Origin: Prunus persica
Taxonomy: Eukaryota > Streptophyta > Magnoliopsida > Rosales > Rosaceae
Reading direction: 5' to 3'
DNA: 64,000 bases
Assembly: GCF_000346465.2 (NCBI RefSeq)
Contig: NC_034010.1
Span: 15,291,248 to 15,355,247 of the forward strand
Numbering within the stretch: position 1 is the stretch's first letter; each line of letters begins with the position of its first letter. The notes under the pieces were generated by a model. It was not told where the DNA came from, did no database searches, and worked only from the letters and a program-made list of their open reading frames with translations. The translations under genes were made by a program, and so were the position numbers. This document shows, piece after piece, positions 1 to 10,717 of the stretch.

Positions 1-986
1 GCGTCTCCGTTGGCCATGGTGACAACTCTTTGGCTATAGATCCTGGAGTCAAGGAGGCGAAAGTTGATGTTGTATATGCTCCTAGACACAACAAGCTCTT
101 CCAGCTCCATGCACGCCTCTTTGATGATACTAGGGTCGCCAGCATTGAGACAGGAATCAAACCCATCCGTGGTCAGTCTAACGCAGAAATTATCGTTGCC
201 CAAGTTGCGGAGAGCAACCTTGTTATTGTCAAGCTTAATAGGCCAAAACAACATGTCCTTGTTGATTTCGTTACCATCAAGATTGGAGTCGGCCCAGATC
301 CAATTAGGGCTGCGCCTCCAGAACCTTCCAGAGAGATTGGATTTGATCCGAACACTCCCATCCCCATTAGAGAACACCTCGTTCCCCACACTGGATTGTC
401 CAATGTCATTGGATGAGAATTGCAAGAAAGGGTTGCCATTAAACATGCTGGCGCTCAGGTATTTCCCATTGTCACCCTTGAAGGCGACGTGCTTGGGCAA
501 TACCAACACCGTTTCCCAATCAACGATTAAGCAGGCGTCGCACAGCTCCGTGTTAGGATTCTCAGATCCTGCGTACAAGCACGAGTCTTGTGGCGGGTCT
601 ACCCTCCATAAGCATGCATAGTGCCCGAGCTGGACGTGTCGAAATCGGACCCCTTGAGCAGGATCCTTATCGTCTACATAGACGGGCTCGAACAAGGTGC
701 AAGACCATTTGGATTGGTCTTCCTCGGGTTCATTCGCGCCAGCAACAATCCAATAGTGGTTGACCGACCACCTGACCCAGTATTTATTGTTGTAGCTGCA
801 TCTTATGTGCACCAGTCCCTTCCCGCCCTTTGCCATCTCCACATGGAACATTGCGTACGGACTAACGAGCTCTTCTCCGGAGAACTTGAGAAACCCATGA
901 ATCTCCCCATCATCCTTTACGTAGCTCAAGTATTTGGCGTTGTACCTTGATTTCAACACCATACACCTTGGCAATGTGTCCACCAT
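1..986 (-). CDS. Amaranthin-like (agglutinin-domain) lectin, 3' end cut by window edge
   Basis: The minus strand is open from an ATG at 986 to base 1 with no stop, about 328 residues. The protein starts MVDTLPRCMVLKS and contains two consecutive agglutinin (amaranthin-type) domains, roughly residues 1-140 and 145-300. Recognisable blocks are YNNKYWVRW, SCTLFEPVY and the second-domain start LPKHVAFKG. After about residue 300 the segment SIYNINFRLLDSRIYSQRVV matches the start of the aerolysin-like C-terminal domain of the related gene at 32771-34102, so the full gene is probably a lectin-aerolysin chimera of about 440-480 residues. Members of this family bind carbohydrate, lack a signal peptide and are thought to be cytosolic or nuclear. 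The remaining C-terminus lies outside the window. No intron is visible in the part seen. The product family is secure; the complete domain content is inferred from the paralog. Confidence 0.85.
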   Translation of the reverse strand, partial: MVDTLPRCMVLKSRYNAKYLSYVKDDGEIHGFLKFSGEELVSPYAMFHVEMAKGGKGLVHIRCSYNNKYWVRWSVNHYWIVAGANEPEEDQSKWSCTLFEPVYVDDKDPAQGVRFRHVQLGHYACLWRVDPPQDSCLYAGSENPNTELCDACLIVDWETVLVLPKHVAFKGDNGKYLSASMFNGNPFLQFSSNDIGQSSVGNEVFSNGDGSVRIKSNLSGRFWRRSPNWIWADSNLDGNEINKDMLFWPIKLDNNKVALRNLGNDNFCVRLTTDGFDSCLNAGDPSIIKEACMELEELVVSRSIYNINFRLLDSRIYSQRVVTMANGD

Positions 987-1101
987 TTTCTCTTAATTAA
1001 TTCTAGAAACAAATTAATGCCAAATCTCACTCTGTAGCTATATAGTATGTATAGCTACTCTCGGTCAGTCCCCACTCTAAGTGAAGTGAACATGCTAGCG
1101 A

Positions 1102-1109
1102 TATTTATA
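1102..1109 (-). promoter_or_regulatory. TATA box of the lectin gene
   Basis: TATAAATA on the minus strand, about 116 bases upstream of the lectin ATG at 986. The same box occurs at 13491-13498 in the duplicated promoter copy. Position and sequence suit a plant core promoter with a 5' leader of about 80-90 bases. Confidence 0.5.
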
Positions 1110-1479
1110 GTGGATAAGGGTGGGAGATGATCATCTTCATGAAAGAATTTGAAAAAGAATGGAAAGGTTGTGCAGAGAGTGGTTTTTTTTTTTATAATAA
1201 TTTTTTTTAATGGGGAAATGATATGTTATTAAGAAACTTGAGAAACAAGCAAATCCTGAAGCATATCATGAGGGAACACAACACAAAAAACATCATGAGA
1301 AGATCCCAGGCCTAAAGAATGATGGGATATATTATATATAGGAATGATATTATTGGTGGTGGGTACGGTTATGTGGGAGTAGTAATAGGTAAGAGAAGAA
1401 ACTTGTTCTCTTGTGATAATCAAACGACAGAAAGTAGTGGGACAGTATCTTTGATAATGATGATGTTTCTTACTCAAGG

Positions 1480-2260
1480 TCTAAAATATCGGGAGTTTTG
1501 GAAATATCGGTGGTCCAAAAATACGGATATATCGATGGAAATATCGAGGAAATATTGATATCGATAAAAATTGAATAAAAATCACGAAAATTGTGAGAAA
1601 AACTTGAAAATTTTTATTGAAACTTTAGAGGATGTTTACTTAGTCAATTGTCTATTAATATATTACACTTGATACATATGATAAAATATATGAGCTTAAC
1701 CCAAAAAACAAAGATAAAATGTATGAGTAACTTAGTACCACATAGAAAGAATTCCTATTAAAATTCAAACTTAGTATCACATATGATGAACAGTATTAAA
1801 ACTCGAAGTGAATAATAATAAAATTCCATAATATAAAACAACAATAAAATACTACTCCATTATAAAATAATAAATAACATTAAATATATGCTTAAATTTA
1901 TTCTTAGGGAATTTTTTTAATATGGAAATTTATCTTAGATAATATTAGCTTGCAGACATTTTTAAAGACCTTATAAATATTACAAACTGAAGATATAGAC
2001 ACAAACTCAGCCGCAACGAGTTGGATAAGGCGCTGTGGTTGATTGAGAAAGGGAGGGGTTCGAATCCCTCTGTGCGCAAGAGCGAGACTTTTCAACATTT
2101 TCCATGTATTTTTCAGCTTCATATGGCGAGATTATCCATATTATCAATAATATCGCGATATATTGCCCAAATAATGCATGAAAAATGTTGAAATTATCGT
2201 CCACGATAATATCGACAAAAATATCGATATATTGATGATAATTAAGTGGATATGTACAAA
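1480..2260. repeat. ATATCG-rich interspersed repeat with tRNA-like (Pol III) module
   Basis: Both ends of this AT-rich block (1485-1570 and 2125-2240) are crowded with ATATCG/CGATAT words, giving it a loosely palindromic outline. Between them, at about 2010-2085, lies a tRNA-like segment: a box-A-like stretch (GCAACGAGTTGGATAAGGCG) followed about 35 bases later by a perfect box B (GGTTCGAATCC). No complete cloverleaf forms: the T arm is imperfect and the anticodon stem does not pair. The segment therefore looks like a tRNA-derived SINE or tRNA pseudogene captured in a repeat, not a functional tRNA. No protein coding is recognised. Confidence 0.4.
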
Positions 2261-2326
2261 ATAATTTCATTTACGCCAAATAATTTAAGTCTAGATTATT
2301 TTTAACATCCCTCCTTAAGCTAGACT

Positions 2327-3000
2327 TCATTTACGCCAAATAATTTCCTCATCTTGATGAGCAAGTCCTTCTTCAATGGTTTGGTGAACCAATATGCCAG
2401 CTGGTCCCTCAACTTCTTTGTCTTTGATTAGCTCTCTAATAAAATGGAACTTGATCTTGATATGCTTACTCTTGCTGTGAAACATTGGATTTTTGGAAAG
2501 ACATATAGCTGATTTGTTGTCGCAGAACAGTTTTGTAGGGCCTTCTTGAACTTGACCCATCTCTTCTAAAATACTTTTCAGCCACCTAGCTTGACAACCT
2601 GATGATGCAAGAGCAACATACTTAGACTCTGTTGTTGAAAGTGCCACTATAGGTTGCTTTGTGGAGGACCATGAAATTGCAATTGACCCGATGCTACAGA
2701 CATAACAAGATGTGCTTTTGCAAGTATCAACATCTACACCCAAGTCACTATCACTGTAGCCAGTCAAATTTAGATTCTGGACAGTGTAATAATGCAAACC
2801 ATAATTGACAGTTCCAACCACATATCTTAGGATTCTCTTTCCAAGCTCCCAATGAACATCTTTTGGTGATTCTATGAGGAAAAAGAAAACATACATTGCA
2901 CTTACTGTAATGGGAATCGTCATATAGACACCACATGTTTTCCCAAGAATGGGTTTCCGGAGTGGTTCCTTGAACGCCAGAAGCAATGAAAAGTGACACC
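2327..3000 (-). pseudogene. Ty1/copia RNase H-region fragment
   Basis: The minus-strand reading is a decayed copia polyprotein end. It includes a block like the RT/RNase H junction (GKRILRYVVGTVNYGLHYY), the RNase H motif GYSDSDLG, KQPIVALSTTESKYVAL, and the KSKHIKIKFHFIREL block that marks the copia RNase H C-terminus. The segment upstream of about 2900 no longer resembles reverse transcriptase, and no start codon or LTR is attached. It is a truncated relic. It differs in sequence from the copia fragments just downstream and from the intact element at 58.7-63.4 kb, so it comes from a separate insertion. Confidence 0.8.
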
Positions 3001-3179
3001 AAAAAAAAAAAATTGCCGATAGCAGTGTAGCTATTGTAGCTGTTGTAGCTGTTGACGACCAGTCTTCCGTCAGCCAGATGGCCGGCGATACCTCGGGTGT
3101 CTCAACCTCGCCCACATCAGTGTAGCTACTGTTTTCTCTCTGTTATCCATTCCAGAGCCTGTTGATTGCGAATGTAACC

Positions 3180-5262
3180 AAGGAAAAGCTTTGGTGCTTT
3201 TCGACTAAGGAGATACATGTTGGATTATCGATTCGAGTGTCACTCATCTTATGATGTATGATAAATCCTTTTTTCATTCTATGACTACTCCTACCAAAAC
3301 AAGTGTGATTACTGCTAACAACGAATCTAACTCAGTCACTGGGGTTGGTTCCATCACTCTTATTCATACCCTCTCTTTACATAAAACTTCGCTTGTTCCT
3401 ACTTTGTCCTATAATTTATTATCTGTTGGGCAAGTTACTGAATAGTTAGATTTCTGCGTGCTCATGTGCTCTTCCTTTTGTTTGCTTCAGGATGTTCAGA
3501 CCAGGGAGATCATTGGACGTGGTATTAAGAGAGAGGGGGGGCCTTTACTATGACATTGCACTGGGTCGTGTTCATCAGGTTCGGGGCGTTGTCAGTGAGA
3601 AGCATAAGAAGATTTGGTTATGGCATCGGCTGTTGGGTCATGTTTCCTTTGGTTATTTGCAATATTTGATTCCATCTCTATTTAGTGGAGTAAAATTTTT
3701 CGATTTTCAGTGTGAGACTTATATTCTTTCAAAAAGTCACCGAACTTTTTATCCACCAAGTTGGAATAAAAGCACATCTCCTTTTGATTTAATCCATTCA
3801 AATGTTTGCGGTCAATCTCCGATTACTACTGTCTTTGGTGTTCGGTGGAATGTAATCTTCATTGATGATTGTACTCGATTAACTAGGCTTTATGTTATGA
3901 AGCATAAAAGTGAAGTTGGTTCTTTATTAAAAAAATTTTACCAGATGATTCAAACTTAATATTTTTGTTCGTTCAGATTTAACCACACACTCACAATCTT
4001 TTTCACTGAAAAAGGCCTTTTCCATGAAACTACGTGTTGCAGACTGCATAACAGAATGGTGTGGATAGCGCAAAAATCACCATATTCTTGAGACTACCCA
4101 AGCTTTCCTTATTGGGGGCGTGTTCCCCATATACCCTTTGACGACAACTATTCAGTATGCTATCTACCTTCTTAATCGCACGCCTTCATGGGTTTTGAGT
4201 TTTAAAACACCACTTCAGACATTAGCAGCTCATGTTCTTGTTTGTTCCCATCTTAATCTCACCCTGTGCAATTTTGTTGTGTGGTGTATATCCATCTCAA
4301 TAAGTTTCACCGGACCAAGTTGGATCTGTCTGCCCCCCGTTGTGTCTTTGTGTGTTTTGCACCTCAATAAAAGGGTTACCGGTGTTATCATCCCTCCAGT
4401 CGCCGTTGTTATGTTACCATGAATGTTACATTTGTGGAGAATGAGATGTTTTTCTGTTCGACATACCTAATCATGTCAGAAGCACATAATTGGAATGAGA
4501 TAGAAATACGGGGGAAAAAAGCACAAAATAGTGCGCTAGAACCTGAGCTGCTCAGCTCAACCGAGCTAAGCAGCTGTTGGAAGTAGGCTGTCGACCAGTC
4601 CACCCAAGCCGAACAGTCAAGCAGAGCTGAACAACCAAGCCAAACTAGATAGCAGGGACCCCCCACTCTTGAACATACCTGCTCATGCTTCACTAATCAT
4701 CCCTAAGCTAAGTCTTTCAGATCCCAGTGCTTCTCAAAATATTGTTGAAATTGTGAAAAAAAATTACCTGCATAAACAAACAGGGGAATACCACCAGACA
4801 TGTTCTCACTAGAGGCAAGGTGAAATATGCCATTGTTGATTATATCTCCACACATAGATTTTCTCCTCAAGCTAAAGCATTTATCAATTAGATGGAAGGA
4901 ATTAAAATTCCTAATAGATTGGAAGAAGCTTTGTAAGACCCAAAATGGGTGGAAGCAATGAATGTGGAGATGGAGGCCTTACAGAATAATGGAACATGGA
5001 AGATAGTTTTACAACCTGAAGGAAAGAAACTTGTTGGATGTCGATGAGTGTACACAGTTAAGCACAAAGTTGATGGCACAATAGACAGATATAAAGCAAT
5101 AGTTGTGGCCAAAGAGTATACGCAGACATATGGAGTTGATTATCAGGGTACATTTGCACTGGTGGCAAAAATGAATTTGGTGCAAGTTCTATTGTTCCTA
5201 ACAGCTAATTTAGACCCTTGTCGTTCTGTTCTCGTGGTTTTGAACTGGTTCTTTAATATTTA
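3180..5262 (+). pseudogene. Ty1/copia gag-pol fragment (protease, integrase, start of RT), decayed
   Basis: Plus-strand copia relic in pieces. A protease block begins at about 3221 (WIIDSSVTHLMMYD; the active-site Asp is present but the following Gly of the usual DSG is Ser). A GAG pre-integrase/integrase segment runs 3492-3959 (LWHRLLGHVSFGYL, FIDDCTRLTRLYVMKHK). More integrase C-terminal sequence follows to about 4430, and an RT N-terminal piece at about 4890-5220 (VYTVKHKVDGTIDRYKAIVV). Stops and frameshifts separate them, for example a TGA just before VYTVKHK. No LTR pair is recognisable. It abuts an oppositely oriented copia relic at about 5263-5397. Confidence 0.8.
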
Positions 5263-6018
5263 GTCATGCCTCTGAACTCAACTTTGACACTAGATAAAGT
5301 TACTACATTCTATTTGTTGCTCCTCCATGTCACCAAATTACCTCCCACAAATGTGAAGTAACCCGATATGGATTTTCTATCTGTTACACTACCTACCTAA
5401 TCTGCATCTAAATAATCGTAAATATTTAGATGACCATTCTTTGAGAACATAAGTCCTTTTCCAGGTGCAGACTTTAAATATCTAAGAATCCGAAGAACTG
5501 CATTCATGTGATATTCACTCGAAGAATGCATAAAGTGACTGATGATGCTCACTGCATAAGCAATGTTTGGCTGAGTATGAGACAAGTAGATCAATCTTCC
5601 CACTAACATTTGGTATGTTTCTTTGTTAGTTGGAACTTGATCCGTGTATTCTCCAAGCTGATGATTCTGAATAATAGGAGTGTCCACAGGTGAGCAATCT
5701 AGCATTCTTATGTGTGTCAACAAGTCAAAGACATATTTTCTTTGAGAGAGAAATATGCCTTGTTGTGATCGGGTCACCTCAATCCCCAAGAAATATTTGA
5801 GTCCACCTAGATTCTTCATCTCAAATTCAGTAGCCAAATAGTCTTGTAGCTGAGATATTTTATGTTTATCATTCCTAGTAATAATCATGTCGTCAACATA
5901 GATTATTAAAGCTGTTACCTTCCCTTTCTGATGTTTCAAGAACAGATTATGATATGAGTTACTCTGTCTAAAACCATTGTTCTTCATTGCCATGGTGAAT
6001 TGCCCAAACCATGCAACC

Positions 6019-6292
6019 TATAAGATCCCACATCAACCAAACGGAGAGGGGGTGATGTGCCTTGTATGTGCACACCCGCATCCATCTAGCACGAGGCCTT
6101 TTGGGAGCTCACTGGCTTCGGAGTCGTAGGAACTCCGAAGTTAAGCGAGTTGGGGGCCAGAGCAATCCCAAGATGGGTGACCCACTGGGAAGTTGCTCGT
6201 GAGCTCCCAGAAACAAAACCGTGAGGGCCAGAGAGGAGGGGCCCAAAGCGGACAATATCGTGCTACGGCGGAGCCGATCCCGGGGTGTGACA
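6019..6292 (+). repeat. Cassandra 5' LTR
   Basis: 274-base LTR ending TGTGACA. It begins TATAAG where the 3' LTR has TGTAAG, a point change in the terminal TG dinucleotide. Confidence 0.93.
6098..6210 (+). other. 5S rRNA-like Pol III promoter region inside Cassandra 5' LTR
   Basis: Resembles the plant 5S rRNA gene: AACTCCGAAGTTAAGCGAG (box A region), then AAGATGGGTGACC and CTGGGAAG (intermediate element and box C region). The same segment recurs at about 6447-6559 in the 3' LTR. It is a retrotransposon promoter derived from 5S rDNA, not a functional rRNA gene: the 5S termini are replaced by LTR sequence. Confidence 0.85.
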
Positions 6293-6367
6293 ATTTGGTA
6301 TCAGAGCCACTCTGCCGTGTGGTGCGAGTGTGCCGACGAGGACGTCGGGCCCTTAAGGGGGGTGGAT

Positions 6368-6641
6368 TGTAAGATCCCACATCAACCAAACGGAGAGGGG
6401 GTGATGTGCCTTGTATGTGCACACCCGCATCCATCTAGCACGAGGCCTTTTGGGAGCTCACTGGCTTCGGAGTCGTAGGAACTCCGAAGTTAAGCGAGTT
6501 GGGGGCCAGAGCAATCCCAAGATGGGTGACCCACTGGGAAGTTGCTCGTGAGCTCCCAGAAACAAAACCGTGAGGGCCAGAGAGGAGGGGCCCAAAGCGG
6601 ACAATATCGTGCTACGGCGGAGCCGATCCCGGGGTGTGACA
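6368..6641 (+). repeat. Cassandra 3' LTR
   Basis: 274-base LTR, TG...CA bounded, nearly identical to the 5' LTR, followed directly by the CAACC target duplication. Confidence 0.93.
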
Positions 6642-8559
6642 CAACCGGTGACTATTTCAGTCAATACAACACCTTTCGTAATTTACATACTGTTCCAGTC
6701 TGAGTAGTATTATATCCAGGAGAAATGTCCATATACACATTTTCTGTGAGTTCTCTATGTTGGAAAGCATTCTTTACATCAATCTAATGTAGTGGCCAAT
6801 CCAAATTAGCTACGAAGGACAGTAAGACTCTGACTGTGTTCAATTTTGCAACTGGTGTAAAGGTTGCTTCATAATCTACACCACAAGTCTGTGTATACCC
6901 TTTCGCCACAAGTCTTCCCTTGTATCGCTCTATAGGTCCATCAATGTTGTGTTTTATGGTAAACACCCATTTACATCCGACAGTCTTTTTTCCTTGTGGT
7001 AAAGTTTACAGTGTCCAAGTCTTATTCTTCTCAAGAGCTTTCATATCTTCTTTTATAGCTTAAACCCACTTAGGATCTTTAAATGTTTCAGCAAAATTGG
7101 TTGGGATATGAATAGCAGACATCTAAGGCACAAAGGCCTTGAGTGGTTGATACAGCTTCTCAGTGGACACATGAGTCGCAATTGGATACTTTGATGTCTT
7201 GCCAATATTAGGTGAATAATGGTTTGGTGTCTTTCCACGATTCTGCCTAAAAGGTATTTGGTATCCAATAGATCTATCCTCTAAATTCATAAGTGTAATA
7301 TGAGTAGTTACCTCAAGGATATTCTAAGGAGATTGGTCTGGTGGTACCGTTGAGTTAGAAGAGGGGTCTTCATCTCGTTGTTCTGGATTATCTGTGGGTG
7401 TAGGACTCAGATCAAAAACATCTTCGCAAGGGTCGAGTGGGTCTAGCGATTGATCGCTTTTCGACAGAGAGCAATCTAGTGCTCTAGACTCGGGACGATC
7501 AATCGTTTCTATACATAGGCGAATTTCTTCGTTTTCCATGTTGCTCCAATTTTGCTCTTCACTTCGTATCTCCCCTTGAAGTGTAGAATTGGATGATAGG
7601 TTATGGAAGAACATCTCAAATTCTAGAAAGTCACATCCAAAGTGACATAGGTACGTCGAGTAGGAGGGTTATAACAACAATAGCCTTTCTGATGAGTAGC
7701 ATAACCCACAAAAACACAACGAATCCCACATGGATCAAGTTTGCTACATTGATTTTTGTGGAAATGAACGAAGGCCACACATCAAAAGATTCGAGGTATG
7801 AGTACCAAAACATAGGGTAGGGGCCCTTGTTGCGCAAGCACTTGTAAGGGAGTTTTAAAGGTCAATATACTAGAAGGCATGCAGTTGATCAAGTGAACTG
7901 CGATGAATAGCATCATCCTAAACATGGCGAGAAATATGAGTGTCAATCAGAAGTGCTTGGGCGGTTTCAAGAAAATGTTGATTCTTTTGATCAACAACAC
8001 CATTTTGTTGTGGTGTCTGAAGACAAGTCGTCTCAAGGATAATTCTATGTTGTTGGAAGTAACCCTGAAAGTCATGATTGGCAAATTCTCCACCATTATC
8101 TAAGCGAAGGATATGTATAAGAGCATTGAACTAGGTTTTCATCTGTTCACAGAAGAATTGAAAAAGGGAAAACACTTCGTTTTTATTCTTTAGCAAATAA
8201 AGCCATGTCATCCGTGTACAATTATCTATAAATGTAACAAACCACCGAACGCTAGAATGAGCAGTGATAGGTGAAGGCCCCCAGACATCAGAGTGAATTA
8301 CTGTAAACAGAGTGGTACACTTGTTTGTACTCAACAAATAGGGCACATGGTGACTCTTGGCTAAAATACAAGTATCACATGTGAAGTCGGAGTCCTTGAA
8401 ACCTAAGAATAAATCTGGTGTAAGATGTTTCATATGACTAAAAGACGGATATCCCAATCAACGGTGCCACAACCATATTTGCTTTTGACTCTTGCCACAA
8501 CCATAAATCATTTAATTTATTTAATTATGAAATTACAATTTTACCCTCAGGTGGAGGGT

Positions 8560-8720
8560 TATATTTAGGGGTGGGCATGATTCGGTTTGGACCGGTTTTA
8601 TTTATCCGGTACTATTTATCCAGTTCGGTTTTAACAACAAAATTTATAAAACCGTCCAGTTTCGGTTGAACCGGATTCGGTCCGGTTCAATTTTGAACCA
8701 GGTTATTATTATCATCTTTT
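8560..8720. repeat. CGGTTT/ACCGG-rich repeat terminus
   Basis: Begins GGGGTGGGCATGATTCGG and is packed with CGGTTT and ACCGG words in both orientations. This style is common at the ends of plant hAT-type MITEs. The opposite end was not found, so class and borders are unsure. Confidence 0.35.
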
Positions 8721-10279
8721 CAAATTAATTTTTTTATATACAAATTTCAACTTAAAATTATTATTTTTTTGGCTTGAAAATTAACAAATTATTCAATTTC
8801 ATACAAAAAGAAATATTAAGGCTAGAAAAGAGAGATGTTTTGAAATTGAACTTGGGTTGCCCACCAATAGTTATTTTGGTTAATTTTTAGCCCGGTAGAA
8901 TTTTGGGGAACTAGAGGGCCCCATGACGTAGATTGCGTCAATACGAGCTTGTAAGACACGTAGTGGGCTTAAATCGGAGTTGTAATGAAAAAGTTACGAT
9001 CAACGGAAGCCTAGTGAAATAATCGTAAATATTTCAAAGTTTGTTTTTAAAAATCAGATTTCTCTCCTTCTCTCTCCCTCTCTCCTGAAACAACCCTCTT
9101 CCTCTCTCTTGGTAGCGCCTATTTTTGGCCAATTTTCAGCCCCATCCGGCAGTGGTTGATGGCGCATTCTTCACGGAAGTTGTTCTCCTCCTCCTCCTCT
9201 ACAAAACCCATTTGATAACCACCCCTGAAAACTCAGATTTCTCTAGATTTTGGATTCAAAAATCCATAAACAACTGTCAATTTCGTCGGATTTTACGTAA
9301 ACTTTCCGTCGTCGATTCCAATGATTCTGGCTACCAAATTTATCGATTCAGGTATGCTTTCTCATCTTTCCAACGTGATCTACCTCATGGTTGGGTTGGT
9401 CAGGATTGATTTTGAAGTTTTGAAACTCGTTTTGCAACTCAAAGTTTTGGCCGGTTTTCAACTCGAGTGTCTGGCAAGTTTGGGTCACTTTTTGGCAATG
9501 GTCGAAGGACAAAGTTGCTCCACTCATTGTCCTGATCACATGGGTATAGGTATTGTTAGGTGATTTGAGAAATTTCCGATTGCCGAAATTTTCTCAAGCC
9601 ACCCACACGATGTCGGCGTGTGTGCAGGGGCATGGGCCACATGTGGGTGACCCATTTGGTCCTAAAATGATCCACATGTCATCCCGCGCATGACGGTATG
9701 CTCGGATTTGAATTTGGTTATTATTTGGTGGTTGATCAGATTTACGCATATTAGGTGTTATCCAGGTTTGATATGACCGGACCATTGGATCGACTCCATT
9801 TTCAAATATGTTGATCTAGGTATCTCTAGGATTATGTGGAATTCACGGATCGTGAATCGGAGTCTCGGATACCCCGATTCAATGACTTAGAGTTTGCGTT
9901 AAACGGTAACCTCCGATTGTGCGATCGTGAGCTAACCGGCCGTTCGATTCGGACCAAACTTGCATGACATGTATAATAAACCTTTTTGAACCCATAGGAA
10001 CTTTTGGATCGAAAATCAGAGGTTGTGAGCCTCGTGGGCCCAGTTGACTAAATTTGAAAAGTTTGACTACTCGATTGACCCAGTGTCTCCCGAGGCTATT
10101 CTACCATTTGAAACACTTAGTTGGACCTTAAGAACTTCTCGTTCGTCGTACACACACTTGAATCCCGGGAAAGTACTAAGATAGTTGGCTCAACTCAATC
10201 AAACTAATTTGCAACTTATCGTTGAAAAGCAAATTACTTTAATGTTGTTAAATGTGGTCATTGCATGCTTGCCCCAAGT

Positions 10280-10280
<1 letters not shown>

Positions 10281-10312
<32 letters not shown>
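10281..10312. repeat. (TA)n microsatellite
   Basis: Uninterrupted AT/TA dinucleotides. A second TA tract at 10716-10737 lies on the other side of the MITE, consistent with insertion into a TA run. Confidence 0.9.
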
Positions 10313-10317
<5 letters not shown>

Positions 10318-10717
10318 GAGCTTCCATTGAGGGATCCCTCAAATAAGCTTATTTGAGGGACACCACTTGTAGGCCCCACTCCGGATTGTATTTCACTAAT
10401 CCAAACCGTCTATTTTGTAGATACTCATTCAAAGATCATCTCTACAAAAAATCACTTGAATCCGATATCATGTGACCACTCAATTGAGTTATTGAAATTT
10501 TAGTACTTTTCTTAAAGCACTATGTTCATTGATTTTGTAAGACACAATTGGACGTCGAAACGGTTTCCGATTTGTCTAATTTTTTGTAAGGATGATCTAT
10601 GAATGAATACCTAAAAAATAGATGGTTTGGATTATTGGGAAAAGAATTGTAGGGTACCCTAAAGGGCGCCCCTCAAATAAAATTATTTGAGGGATCCCTC
10701 AATAGAAGGGGACTGTA
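10312..10717. mobile_element. MITE with about 50-base terminal inverted repeats
   Basis: The left end (ATTGAGGGATCCCTCAAATA from about 10327) and the right end are inverted copies. Each arm is itself near-palindromic: GAGGGATCCCTC, then AAATAA...TTATTT, then GAGGG. About 400 bases with no ORF. It sits inside TA dinucleotide runs, so a TA target duplication (Tc1/mariner-like) cannot be told apart from the microsatellite. Superfamily unassigned. Confidence 0.75.

Larger units (their letters stand above)
6019..6641 (+). mobile_element. Complete Cassandra-type TRIM retrotransposon
   Basis: Two 274-base LTRs (6019-6292 and 6368-6641) enclose only 75 bases of internal DNA. The LTRs look identical except that the 5' copy starts TA instead of TG. 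Each contains a 5S rRNA-like segment with the internal Pol III promoter boxes, the hallmark of Cassandra TRIMs. The internal region starts with a primer-binding site complementary to initiator tRNA-Met (TGGTATCAGAGC at 6296) and ends with a purine tract (AAGGGGGGTGGAT). Flanking CAACC repeats (6014-6018 and 6642-6646) are a perfect 5-bp target-site duplication. There is no coding capacity, so movement depends on proteins supplied by other retrotransposons. Confidence 0.95.
5390..8520 (-). pseudogene. Second decayed Ty1/copia element, minus strand, split by a Cassandra TRIM
   Basis: Read on the minus strand from high to low coordinates, this relic has integrase (8131-8457: CDTCILAKSHHVPY, HSDVWGPSPI, FIDNCTRMTWLYLL), a decayed linker (about 7000-7620), the RT N-terminus (6784-6966: [20 protein letters not shown]), and RT plus the start of RNase H (5397-5993: ALIIYVDDMIITRND, the catalytic YVDD box, then YFLGIEVTRSQQGIFLSQRK). 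The Cassandra element at 6019-6641 lies in the RT region and its CAACC target duplication flanks it, so RT sequence continues on both sides. Several stops interrupt the frame. It is non-functional. Confidence 0.82.

Noticed and set aside
30..950. Several plus-strand ORFs (30-416, 64-621, 621-950)
   Set aside because: Antisense shadows of the minus-strand lectin gene, which is open to the window edge and gives a recognisable protein.
6019..6641. Two long direct repeats with a unique spacer, briefly considered as a 5S rDNA tandem unit or a CRISPR-like repeat
   Set aside because: LTR ends, primer site, purine tract and target duplication make it a Cassandra TRIM; the window is also clearly eukaryotic.
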